Assembly (NCBI RefSeq): GCF_963678635.1
Contig: NC_087064.1
Span: forward strand, 32,030,369 to 32,094,368
Direction of reading: 5' to 3'
Source: Symsagittifera roscoffensis
Lineage: Eukaryota > Xenacoelomorpha > Acoela > Convolutidae
Length of the DNA: 64,000 nucleotides
Part shown: positions 42,430-53,309 of the stretch, piece by piece
How the letters are laid out: each line of letters starts with the position of its first letter
Numbering within the stretch: position 1 is the first letter of the stretch
Position numbers and translations under genes: made by a program
Notes under the pieces: generated by a model
Database searches by the model: none
What the model was told of the DNA's origin: nothing
What the model saw: only the letters and a program-made list of their open reading frames with translations

Positions 42430-43480
42430 ATTCATACAAATGCTTTCTTATATGAATACATATCTACATACATACACACATACTCATACACATACCCTTA
42501 AATATACTTATACATAAATAGATACATACGTGTACATACATAAATATATACAAACATACTTACATACAAACATAGATACATACATAGATAGATACATACA
42601 TAGATACATACATACATAGATACATACATACATAGATACATACATAGATACACTGATACATAGATACATACATTTATATATACATGGATACATACTAAGA
42701 TAGTTACCTACATGGCTGCACACATACATAATTACCTACATACATAGATGCATGCATTAATAGATACGTACATAAATAGTTATATACATACATACATACA
42801 TACATACATACATACATACATAGAGACATATCAATATACATACATATATACAGATATAGATTGACATAGATACATCCATACATAGGTACATACATACTTA
42901 GATGCATACACACATGCACACTCATAATATTATACATATATAACACACTTATTCATACAAATGCTTTCTTATATGAATACATATCTACATACATACACAC
43001 ATACTCATACACATACCCTTAAATATACTTATACATAAATAGATACATACGTGTACATACATAAATATATACAAACATACTTACATACAAACATAGATAC
43101 ATACATAGATAGATACATACATAGATACATACATACATAGATACATACATACATAGATACATACATAGATACACTGATACATAGATACATACATTTATAT
43201 ATACATGGATATATACTAAGATAGTTACCTACATGGCTGCACACATACATAATTACCTACATACATAGATGCATGCATTAATAGATACGTACATAAATAG
43301 TTATATACATACATACATACATACATACATACATACATACATAGAGACATATCAATATACATACATATATACAGATATAGATTGACATAGATACATCCAT
43401 ACATAGGTACATACATACTTAGATGCATACACACATGCACACTTATAAGATTATACATACATATAACATACTTATTCATA
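42430..43480. repeat. 521-bp tandem duplication at the satellite's right end
   Basis: ATTCATACAAATGCTTTCTT occurs at about 42431 and 42952, and the intervening 521 bases repeat with few changes. Confidence 0.85.
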
Positions 43481-44044
43481 CAAATAATTTCATACATGAA
43501 TACATATCTACATACATACGCATACATTACACACATATTCATACCTTTACCCATAAATATACTTATACATATATACATACATACGTGTACATACATACAT
43601 ATATACAAACATTTACACATACAAACATAAACATACTTACCTACACACTCAGAGGTAAATGCATACCTGCATATACACTTACATACATTTGCACATACAT
43701 ACATATACACTTATATACATATGCACATACATATACACATACATACATAGACACAGACATACACATACATACATACGTACACATACTTACATAGCTAGAT
43801 CTATATTTACATATATGCATAATCACATACATGCATAATTATAGATTTACATACATACATATTTACATCCTTACATACATCCTTACATACATAATAACTT
43901 ACAAACATACATTCCTTCTTTCTAAAAGCTTCGTTGACATTTGGAGATGTTTTTAAATAAATTTGAGCGATTGTTAATCATTCAATGATTTTAAACTGAG
44001 ATTCTGAGCACGTCTGTCATTAAGTTTTTTTTTCAAGTTACCAT
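43481..44044. other. Satellite right shoulder and 5' flank of the first BEN gene
   Basis: ACAT repeats decay by about 43910. The following 130 bases are unique AT-rich sequence leading to the ATG at 44045 and probably hold the 5' untranslated region or promoter. Confidence 0.5.
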
Positions 44045-45522
44045 ATGTCTGTTCCAATTTCCTGGCTCTTTGTTAATGAATCTGCTAATCTGCAGCTGCT
44101 AATTTGCCAAGATGATCGATGGCCCAGAGAAACGGGCACAGCGAAGAAATTAAGCTTGAAAAAAGACGAAGAGTGTGTTTTGACTATCAACGGCCGTGCA
44201 TCATCATATGTCCTTCTTGCATCGGGTCCGAAAAAGGCTGTTACCCGAATTTACGAGAACAAGAAGGAAGAGTATCGAAGGCTTCTGGTGTCCGAACAGG
44301 TTGAAATCGTCAAACCAGTTGAACCGACAAGAGTTGAAGCTTTCACGTTGGGAGCAGAATTGAAGCCAGAAGACACTACCAAAGTAAATGTGAGTGTTTT
44401 TTACCCTAATTTGTTTAAATTGTAATTATGTCGAGTGTAACGTGTTGAATTGCTCGCCATATGTTTAAAAGAATTGGAATCTTACGGTATAAGCGAATGT
44501 TTGATGAGTTTTGAAAAGAGGCAGATCAATTGGTCCAGGAGCTTCAGATTAAAAAAATTGATTCTAGTGTTGTTGAGTTTTTTTAGTGCTGTGAGACACA
44601 CATGGAGGCGGCAAAAGCTCTCTTAGAAGATGAAGCAATGTTTGCTGAGTTTGTAGAGGCTTATCAGGATCTAGACGAAGATTGCAACCAAAGCCTTAAA
44701 GGGGAGATAAAAAATTGGAAAGACGCGGTAAGGATTAAGTTTGTATGTTTTGAGAATTTATTGGAACTAAAATTTGGAACGTAAATAAAATTAGTGAAGA
44801 TGCGGTAAAAAAAAATTTGGTGAAAAGGTTTTATGTTACACAAAAGCAGAGATTGCATTTCTACTTTAATGTCGTTTTCCAGTTGACAAAGAATTTAACC
44901 ACAGAGTTTGACGATGATGGAGCTGGCCCAGATGAAAAAACTGATTGCCCATGGTTTTTCGGAGAGGGATCATCCAAGGTTGATCTTCACAATCTGGGCT
45001 ATGTCGCCAACCCTGAGGCAGGTGGCAAGAAACTTCGAACTCTCATATGGGGAGAGGGATGGTTTGACAGCAGAATTGATTTCCCCTCACAAAGATAGTG
45101 AATGTGAAAAAAGAAAGGCTGCTTCCCCGAACAGCACCAAAGCCTTCAAAGGTAATATGTTAGCCTTGAACACAGCGCTTATGGCATGATTGTTTAAAAA
45201 CAGTTTGAAAGTCGCAAAATAAAGGGAAACGTTTTTTAAACTGCCGGGCTTCCGTGATTCAAGAAATAACTCTTTGAAATAAGCTCAGCAAACGGCTTTC
45301 AACAGTAACTGTATAAGTGCATTTATTGTTTCAGCCAGTATCCGACGTCTGTTCAAGAGCAGTTCGTTTCCCAATGCGTATGAGAGGGCAAGAAAAGCAG
45401 CTAACAAAGCCGGCATGGATAGATTTCGTACGATAAAAAAACAGAAAGCGCAGTCTGCAGAGAAACGGAACAAAGGAAGAGTAAAATTGAGTACCGCTTC
45501 GATCTCTGAAAACTTTGATTAG
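44045..45522 (+). CDS. Spliced BEN-domain protein A, about 306 aa
   Basis: Proposed exons are 44045-44389, 44587-44727, 44905-45151 and 45335-45522. Donors read AAAT/GTGAGT, GCG/GTAAGG and AAAG/GTAATA; phases match throughout. The first exon encodes a domain beginning WLF (residues 7-9) that is shared with the next gene. Exons 3-4 give a helical C terminus (RQVARNFELSYGERDGL, then STKAFKASIRRLFKSSSF and RARKAANKAG) with the layout of a BEN domain, which binds DNA or chromatin proteins. Exon 3 uses a weak acceptor (AACCACAG, 44904). A far better one at 44882 would enter a frame that stops at 45096, giving a different, shorter C terminus. No targeting signal; probably nuclear. Confidence 0.6.
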
Positions 45523-45793
45523 AGCATAAGCAAATGTTTACTTTTGAACCGTCTGTTTTTTTAAGTTGAATAGTTGAGTGTCTTTTTGTTGACTGATTTT
45601 ATCGATTCTGGTTGAATTGAGTTCGCTTAGGATGTTTGTTGTAGCAGTTTGAAAAACTGTTTGCGAGTAAATACTTGTTCATGTGTAGTTTGATTCTCAA
45701 GGTTTTTTTAAGTTTCATACAACTGTTTGGTTTTTCAAAAGCTGAATGTCGGAAAGCTAGTAACTGCCCAGTGTTTTTTCAAGATTATTTATA

Positions 45794-47665
45794 ATGAATA
45801 CGTCGCAAAGTTTTAGAACGCGAAGAAACCCGAAAAAAAGAGTTAACGAATCTGACACGGATTTCGAAAACGAAATCATTGTGAAACAGTCGTTAATAAA
45901 ATGAAACGTGTTTTGGTTGTTCGAGAATAAAGGGTTGTATAAATTGAGTGCTACTGGCGAAGCGTGGGGTGGGACAAGTTTTGATGCCCGGAATAATTTG
46001 ATTCCTGGGGAAAATACTAATTTAAACATTGGAGGAGAGTTATTGAGTGTTCGATTGCTATGCAGAGGGCAAAAAACAGAAATAGACAGGGCCGAAGCTG
46101 GCTATTTGACAGAGTTACAAAGAGGAAGAAAAGCTAGTCAACTCCGTCCGAAGCATTTCAAATCAGAAAAGATGCGTTTGGTCATAGACGATATTAATTT
46201 CCTGAGCAAATCCCAGGATGCCGTTACAGAGGAACACGCGGCAATCAAACTTGGAGGAGAAGGCTCTAGCTCCACTCAATGGAACTTACAATCCACGTCT
46301 TCGACCGCTCATCTATCACTGCCGGACGCAACAGTTCGCGGGGATCTGAGCCCTACACTGTCGGATTACGCAGTAGAGTCGCCAAATACCAGTGATTATC
46401 AACAGGTAACCATAATTTAGGTAAAATTTTTTTTGTGAATTTTTGAACGGGGGTTGTCTGAATATGGATTTCTTGTAGTAAAAAGAGTTGTAAGTTCCAA
46501 AGTCAAAGATTGAAATAATGTTTTTTAGTATCAAGTTTTGGAAGTTAAAAGTTATGTTTTTTTGTTTGAATTTTTTTCAAAAGGAGTCGCAGTTGCCGCC
46601 GATGCCGGATTTGACACCAGCCAATTCTCAGTTCCCTCTCGTTGCTAACGAAGCGTGCCCAGATAAAGGAGCAAAGTGGTCTGTGTTCCTGAAAGGACAC
46701 AACATAAGGATGGCTGAAATGAGAAGTGCCATGGAAATAGCCCGCGATAAAGCCAGGAAAAAAAGACTCAGTCAGCGAAGTCAGCTAAAAAATACAGGTA
46801 ATGATAAGCAATTGCTTGCAAACTAAAAAAATTCGCGTTACACTTTAGGATGAATTTACCAGTTGTTCTTCTACCAAGGTATTAAATAATTTTTTGCAAT
46901 TTAAAGGTAGTAATATTACTTGTTCAAAAACTTTGATTTCAGCTATGTAATGGAATTTTTTGAAGACATGGTAAACAAAGAGCCAACCTTGATTTTGTGA
47001 TAGTTAAATCAAACAAAATTTTCATGCTTCTCAGAAGTTTGAGCTGTACTTTAGAGAGAGGAAGTAAAGGAGTTGCTCAACTTTGAGCGCGAAGGTTTTC
47101 AAAGTGTAGACGACAACCCGAAATGGAATTTATCAGTAACTCCAGTCTGGCACAACGGGGAAGACCTGATGGAGATTTCGGCGGGAAAGCAGCCGAGCAG
47201 TTTTGCACTCCAGCTGGCGAAAAAATTGATGGAAGATGAATTAATGGATACCATGCTGTCTCCGGTGAAGATATCGCAAACTTCAAGGAATCCCGTCTCT
47301 GAAGAAATAAGTGCTAAATTTAAAAGTTAGTCTTCTATTTATTTAACTCCAAATTAACAGCTATTATGAATACAATCACTCTAATCTTAGTTTTTGCAAA
47401 GATAAAAATCAAAAGAAAGTTTTCACCCAGAAAGGTTTGCTCTCTTAGACATAAGAACCGTGTCTTGGTTGACAATATTTTTTGATAACACTAATTATTG
47501 TTGTTGTATTTAGGCGTTGTACAACAAAAGTACCCCCTTACGCCCCTTCTTGCTTACAAGACATGCAGGAAAATAGTAAACCAGAAAGGACGTGATTTGA
47601 ACCGCTTGGCCCGTCAAAGTGCATCTGTAACCCCGGCCCTGGAAACCGGCCCTGAGGAAATTTGA
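45794..47665 (+). CDS. Spliced BEN-domain protein B, about 393 aa, start unclear
   Basis: Proposed exons are 45794 (or 45905)-46405, 46584-46797, 46863-46878, 46943-46970, 47055-47325 and 47514-47665; all junctions are GT-AG and in phase, with a 16-nt microexon and a 28-nt exon. The WLF domain (VFWLFENKG) parallels protein A. The C terminus (SSFALQLAKKLMEDELMDTM, then SVVQQKYPLTPLLAYKTCRK and IVNQKGRDLNRL) fits a BEN domain well. The 5' end is odd: an ATG at 45794 leads 36 codons to TGA (45902-45904) in the same frame just before the WLF domain, and another ATG at 45901 is out of frame by one. Either the gene is disrupted there or a 5' exon is missed. Tandem with protein A on the same strand. 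Confidence 0.55.
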
Positions 47666-48081
47666 TGCATCAGTGGACCATTCTTTAGTTCTGTCGAATG
47701 CGATGGTTTAGCCAGGATGTCCTGGCTTATGTTGATTGTGATTGAACTTCAAATGTCAATTGTTGATGAAAAGCTTGTCTTTTAGATTATTTAAATGCTT
47801 CAAAAATTGTGCTTTCTAAAATTGTGCTATCTTCTGCTATCAAATGTTTTCGTTGAAATTCACTTAGAATAGTTATAAAAGAGCTGCGTTATAATTTAAA
47901 ACAGTTATTGATTTTTGTTATAGTTGAGTCTCAAAGCACTTTTTTGATTTCTTGTTCTTAATTGAGTTTCTGAGCATTTTTTTGAGCAGTCAGTTGTTCC
48001 GCATCTGAGACCACCAGTGAGCTTGTCTTTTTTGAATCCGAAACAACTAAAATCAAATTTTTCCGCTCTTTTCAGACAAAA
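47666..48081 (+). other. Intergenic or 5' UTR intron before the SET-transposase gene
   Basis: About 415 bases without an ORF. A good acceptor, CGCTCTTTTCAG (AG at 48074-48075), lies 6 bases before the ATG at 48082, so a 5' untranslated exon probably lies upstream. Confidence 0.5.
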
Positions 48082-51000
48082 ATGGCAAGCGTCCGTGATA
48101 TTGTTGCATTAGATGGTCTCATCGCAAACAATTTGATAAATGATCGGAGTGATGTTAGCCGAAAACCAGTTGAAATTTTGTTTGACTCTCGTTGGTTAGA
48201 TCTCGAAGGTCGCTTGAAGTCTTCAAAAACCTTATTGAAAATTCACGAAAAAATTTTGAAGTTGTACGACGACACAATACAGGAAAAACTGTCATTCCTA
48301 CGGGATAACTACGGAGGTTTCGGTTTATTTAACACAAAAGGGAAAGAATTGAAGCCCCGCTCTGAACCACTGTCGTCTCCAATGGGATTTCTTGTAGATA
48401 TACCTTTGGAATTGGAGAATGAATATCGAGAGTTGTCCATAATGAGGGGTCAGTTAAGTTCAAAAGATGCTTTTTTGCTGGGACCAATTCGCTTTGTGAA
48501 TCATAGTTGCCAGCCGAACTGCGAATATTTCATGGGTTACAGCTGTGGGCTGAAATATAGAACAGTTTGCTTAAAGGTAATCAGAAACATAGAAGTCAAC
48601 GAAGAAATTACAGTGAAATACGGCGATGATTTCTTCGGAAACAATGATCAATGCAATTGCCCTAATCATGAAAATTTTAAGAACAGTGAGCCGGAACAGA
48701 AAAGATCCGAGGAATTTGAAAGCCCCTCAACTCACAGACATCAACCTCCTCAGCCCTGCACTTCAACCTATACAATCGCTAGTGAGTCTGTTCAAAACGA
48801 AGCCGGGCCAAAAAAGATTTCCGAAGCTGAATGTTGTGACACACAAATGCAATCGTTTGAAAAAGTTGAAAAAAATCGAAAGCGAAAACATATGCTAAAT
48901 AAACTAGAATCAACTGCAATCTTGCAACATTTTCATCGGCAAACTGTGAATTGCGAAGAAATACCACCATCAGAAGACAACGTTGTCGAAACTCCCGGAA
49001 ACAGAACGTTGAATGCGCAAAATTTCGAGCCGGAAGAGATAACAGATAATTTTGAGGCTGAAAGTGTCTGCTCTGATATTTTTCCTGTTTCCGAAACTGA
49101 GTCAGAAGACTCAGGCACCAATAATAGGGATTTAGCTTTGCAATCATCATCAAAGGGCTTCAAGTTTAGTTCAGGGACTATAAGCGAGACATCAGATGTA
49201 ACTATTCAAAATTCAACAGTTTCGCTCATGTCGATTGTTGCGAAACATTGTGGGTCAGATCAGTTGCTGCTGGATCTAATCAAGCGCGAGAAATTAATGC
49301 ACGGAGAAAAAAACGCACCAGCACCAGAACGAATCAAAAGAATGGTGAGTAAAGCCGCCGAAGAACAAATTTTCCTTCACGAAAAAGAGAAATATGCTAA
49401 TGGTGAGGTTATTTTTCTGAAATTTTTCAATAGTCTCGTTCAGCAAGTGCAAGAAAACGTTAATGTTATAATGGCTTACTCGAGCTCCAATTCACACACT
49501 GATCTCAAACTGGAACCTATAGTTGAAGGAGAAACAATGAGAATTCGTCTCATATTAAACATCGATGGGGCCAAAGTTAGGGCTTCTCACCGTGAGTCTG
49601 CCTACCCTGTGTGGATAGCGTGTGCTGACCTGCCACCCAAACTTCGGTCTTCTTTTGCTAATATTACTTTATGTGCCCTTTGGTATGGGTTTGAATTTAG
49701 TGACTGGGATTTCGTATTTAACTACTTAAAAAACGAAATCAGCCAGCCAGCTCAAATAGTTCACGAGAACCGAAAATATGACCTGAAGTTCATAACAATT
49801 ATGCTGATAGCTGATCTTAAATGCAAGCCGAAATTGCTGAAAATGAAGCAGTTCAATGGATACTATGGTTGCAGCTTGTGTGTTATGAAGGGAACCCATA
49901 AAGCATATGTTCACAGTTATTCACCCAAAGAAAAAATTGTAATGCGAGATCCCAGCAAACATACACACCACTTATCAAACCCAAATGACCCCGAACTTGA
50001 GACTCGTGGTATTCGAGGGGCCTCAACATTGTTTGCGATGATCGAAAATTTGCCACTAAGTAGCCCAATTGACACGATGCACCAAGCACTGAAAGGTGTT
50101 GCCTGCGATTTGCTGAAATTTTTATGTGAAACTTTAAGCTGTGTACCTGAAGTAGACCCTTGGATTAAAGATGTCTCGCTCCTATCTGAATTCACTCGCG
50201 CCTTACGTCCTCTTAATAGACTTAGTGTTTTCAAGGCCTCTGAGTTGAAAACTTTTTTGCTCTACTTTTCGCCAATAGTTTTCGCGCCTTTCATGACTGA
50301 GCATCAAGGAAAACTTCGAGACTTGAGTTACATAGTTTTTGCACTCAGGTCTCTTTATGAATCAGACCATCACGCTGATCTTTGTGGTGTTTTATTGGAA
50401 GCAGCGTGTCGAAACCTCTCGAACAAGTACCCCATGAGGGGATTTGATTCTATCAATTTTCATCTTCTGAGGCAACTTTCATGGCAATGTAAGACATTTG
50501 GTCCTCTTTGGACGACTTCAGCAACCCAATTTGAGTCTGCCAATCATCATTTGGTTCGACCTTTAACAGGAACTGTTAATACCTGTCGACTTCTAGTGCA
50601 ACGTTATATCAGAAATAAACTGTTGCATCAAACTCCGATTGAACGCGATCCCTTGCAGAGTTTCACCAGCGAGCTTTTGAGCAAACCATTCCGAGGCAAC
50701 GATGCCTACTCCATGAAAGAAACTCCGCTTCTTATTGATTTGAAAAAAAGTTTTCCTTCAGCCCGTTTCTTCTGTCGCAGCCAGGGTGATTTACATCTCG
50801 ATAGCATGAGCTATTCAAGATCTCAAGCTAATAGTTTTGTCGAATTAGAAGATGGAAAAGTGGGCCAAGTTCATTGCTTTTTTGACGATGAGGAAGTTAA
50901 GTTTGCGTTCGAGGTGTTCGAAATAGTTTATCTTGTCAGATTAAATTTAGATAATACCGTGTATGCAGAACAGGCCAGTAAACTCGAGCCCCTTGCTTAT

Positions 51001-51126
51001 ATAGTTGAAAAAACTTCCCGTCGAAAAATAAAGAAACTGGACAGTATTAAATGCAAGTTAATTCGTTTTGTTTTTAAAGATCTGATTTATTTCATTAAAA
51101 TGATGTCACACTTTGAGCATGATTGA
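48082..51126 (+). CDS. SET domain fused to a tnp2/CACTA-like transposase, 1014 aa
   Basis: Residues about 75-200 contain a SET methyltransferase: NHSCQPN (near 141) is the cofactor-binding motif, EEITVKYGDDFFG and CNCPNHE follow, the last two resembling the SUV4-20 (histone H4 Lys20) subgroup. Residues 200-420 are acidic and disordered. Residues about 440-920 look like a CACTA/EnSpm-type (Transposase_21/tnp2) catalytic region: D495 in LNIDGAK, D578 in LIADLK, a C597-x2-C600 pair in GYYGCSLC, DTMH (664-667), and E818 in FESANHHL, together giving a candidate D-D-E set. The frame is intact with no stop. The start is the first ATG after a strong splice acceptor. The protein could target or modify chromatin at integration sites. 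Codon use resembles the two BEN genes just upstream, suggesting one mobile unit. Confidence 0.75.
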   Translation: MASVRDIVALDGLIANNLINDRSDVSRKPVEILFDSRWLDLEGRLKSSKTLLKIHEKILKLYDDTIQEKLSFLRDNYGGFGLFNTKGKELKPRSEPLSSPMGFLVDIPLELENEYRELSIMRGQLSSKDAFLLGPIRFVNHSCQPNCEYFMGYSCGLKYRTVCLKVIRNIEVNEEITVKYGDDFFGNNDQCNCPNHENFKNSEPEQKRSEEFESPSTHRHQPPQPCTSTYTIASESVQNEAGPKKISEAECCDTQMQSFEKVEKNRKRKHMLNKLESTAILQHFHRQTVNCEEIPPSEDNVVETPGNRTLNAQNFEPEEITDNFEAESVCSDIFPVSETESEDSGTNNRDLALQSSSKGFKFSSGTISETSDVTIQNSTVSLMSIVAKHCGSDQLLLDLIKREKLMHGEKNAPAPERIKRMVSKAAEEQIFLHEKEKYANGEVIFLKFFNSLVQQVQENVNVIMAYSSSNSHTDLKLEPIVEGETMRIRLILNIDGAKVRASHRESAYPVWIACADLPPKLRSSFANITLCALWYGFEFSDWDFVFNYLKNEISQPAQIVHENRKYDLKFITIMLIADLKCKPKLLKMKQFNGYYGCSLCVMKGTHKAYVHSYSPKEKIVMRDPSKHTHHLSNPNDPELETRGIRGASTLFAMIENLPLSSPIDTMHQALKGVACDLLKFLCETLSCVPEVDPWIKDVSLLSEFTRALRPLNRLSVFKASELKTFLLYFSPIVFAPFMTEHQGKLRDLSYIVFALRSLYESDHHADLCGVLLEAACRNLSNKYPMRGFDSINFHLLRQLSWQCKTFGPLWTTSATQFESANHHLVRPLTGTVNTCRLLVQRYIRNKLLHQTPIERDPLQSFTSELLSKPFRGNDAYSMKETPLLIDLKKSFPSARFFCRSQGDLHLDSMSYSRSQANSFVELEDGKVGQVHCFFDDEEVKFAFEVFEIVYLVRLNLDNTVYAEQASKLEPLAYIVEKTSRRKIKKLDSIKCKLIRFVFKDLIYFIKMMSHFEHD

Positions 51127-51619
51127 AGTATCAGTTGCTTTCGTAATTGAGTGTTTTTCTTCGTCTTTTCAATTTCTTCGTCTTTTCAACTACAGAAATA
51201 ATTTTCAATGATAATTTTAAGAGCAACGTGATTTAAAAAATCTAATTTCTTCAAGCATAGCATCAAAAGCGAGGCATCAAACGACTAGTGCTGAGCGAAA
51301 TTAGACCATTTTGTACTAGAGTGTTTTGCATTCGCTTGCTCTTTCATACTTTTTTCTTGATTAATTCAGTGCGCCTCAAGTTCTAATTAAAAATTCGAAC
51401 TTAAAAAAAACTGCAGCTTCAAGGTTCTGTTTGATAATCCCGGCTGGGCAATTGACCAATCGGTTTTTTTAAACCCTATCAAGTTCTTTCTTTTTTTCAG
51501 TCCGCTGAAAATTTTTAAAAATTTTGGAACGTTAAAGAAATTGCTCGACGGTTTTGTTAGAGAATCTTCCATGCCCGCTGTCTTCTCGAGAAGGGATACC
51601 AATTTGAGAGTGTTCGCCT
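51127..51619. other. 3' flank of the SET-transposase gene
   Basis: No gene. ACGACTAGTG at 51281-51290 ends like the reverse of a CACTA terminus, but I found no partner on the left side, so no element end is called. Confidence 0.4.
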
Positions 51620-52076
51620 CTTTCGAAGCAAGATTTGAGCGGTTTTTTAGACGATTGCGCTCAAAATCGTGCTTCAAAATGAGCGGTTTTTGAGCGATTT
51701 AAAAAAAAAACGCTCAAAAAACCGCTCAAGATTTGAGCGATTTGAGCGGTTTTTTTAGACAATTACGCTCAAAATCTTGCTTCGAAATGAGCGGTTTGAG
51801 CGGTTTATCTAAAAAAACCGCTCAAAAACCGCGCAAGATTTGAGCGGTTTTTGAGCGGTTTATCTAGAAAAACCGCTCAAAAACCGTTCAAATCTTGCGC
51901 GGTTTTTGAGCGGTTTTTTTAGATAAACCGCTCAAAACCGTTCAAATCTTGCGCGGTTTTTGAGCGGTTTTTTTAGATAAACCGTTCAAAAACCGCTCAA
52001 ACCGCTCATTTCGAAGCAAGATTTTGAGCGTAATTGTCTAAAAAAACCGCTCAAACCGCTCAAATCTTGCTTCAAA
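51620..52076. repeat. Large imperfect palindrome of AGCGGTTT units
   Basis: The left half (from TTCGAAGCAAGATTTGAGCGG) is mirrored by the right half (ending CCGCTCAAATCTTGCTTC), with a centre near 51898. Inner arms pair over 51780-52017, including TTCGAAATGAGCGGTTTGAG with its complement. The same repeat family makes up 26251-26517. It is probably a foldback-type non-autonomous element or a self-amplifying satellite. Confidence 0.85.
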
Positions 52077-53309
52077 TTAGGTAAAAAATCTCGACTCGGG
52101 TTGCGCTTGTAATAATATCACGACCCAAACTCCTCAGTCGCAACCAAAAATTGTGACCAAAAATTTTAGTCCTGAGGCTAAAGTCACGCAAAGTTATGAC
52201 ATAAGTCACACAAGGGTTGACAGCAGGACCCTTGCGAATTGAAAGCAACAGACATGTGGCTTTAACGCGAGTTTTCAAGACCTAAGTAGTTCTGCGCAAT
52301 TTGATTGACTTCTTACGACTTAAGCTGCAGCTTTGGAGGTATAATGTCAAGACTTTTCGTAACTCTAACCTCAGGGGAAGTGGTTATTGTTGAGAGTAGA
52401 GTTTTGGTAGAAGCTAACCTTTCGAAGTGTGAGGCGACACTTCGTCGCATGCTAACGATTGGTCTTGCTGCAAACGATTTTTCATAGCGCTTTTGGAAGT
52501 CATTAATTTGCACCATAAACAAGCGTGAATTCGTAGCAAGCTGCAGTTAGCAGCGTTAATAATTACTAATTGAGGATTAACAAACAATGCGAATTGAGCG
52601 AAACGTTTTTCCGATAATAATGAGGGTACTGAAATTCAGCAGGTCATCAAAAATTATAATTTAACACCAGTTTTGATGTAAATACCAATTTTAAAAAATT
52701 AACAGTAAAGATAATAGTAATTGAACCTTAGTAATACCTTTGTTTTGATTCATTGTTTCAATAAGATCTCAAAAAACGTTTCACTTGCTGGTACCAACAT
52801 GTCGTTTGTATTAAGTTAGTGGCGACAACAGCACTTTGTCCACGACGGAGAAATTTTTAATCTAAGCTGCCACAATGATATAACGAACAAGTACAGCAAG
52901 CTATACGCAAACAAACTGATCAAGCTTCTGTTGTTAGCATTGCAGATGAAACTTCAGCAGATCCTGATAACATGGTCACGAAAATATTCCAATTGAAGAA
53001 GGGGTAATGCCGTCATTAGAAACTGTTGAATTTATTGCATATGCGCGAACCTATGCTTTTCAAAATAATATTTTTGTTCACTGAAAAAGATACTTCTACC
53101 GTTTTGCTGAAGCTGATTGGCGCAAAACTCAGAAGATCAGATTAGAATCAATCTTTTGAGAAGAAAAAAAAACACGCATGTTTCCATAGGCATTTGTTGC
53201 TCTGGTAGTAATACTAAACAAGGGAAATTGTCACGTTGCTTTATTCTGTGAAATTTCCGACAAAATGACGAGTCCACTTTTTGATCTACGTCGATTATTT
53301 TGAATCAAC
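52077..53309. other. Decayed region, possible upstream part of a transposase
   Basis: No intact gene. Short open segments around 52860-53180 sit in front of the transposase-like ORF and may be its degraded N-terminal half, broken by many stops. Confidence 0.35.

Noticed and set aside
31990-43900. CRISPR-like regularly spaced repeats
   Set aside because: Continuous eukaryotic satellite with no unique spacers.
51281-51290. Possible CACTA-type terminus (reverse of CACTAGTCGT)
   Set aside because: No matching inverted copy found left of the BEN genes; too short to trust.
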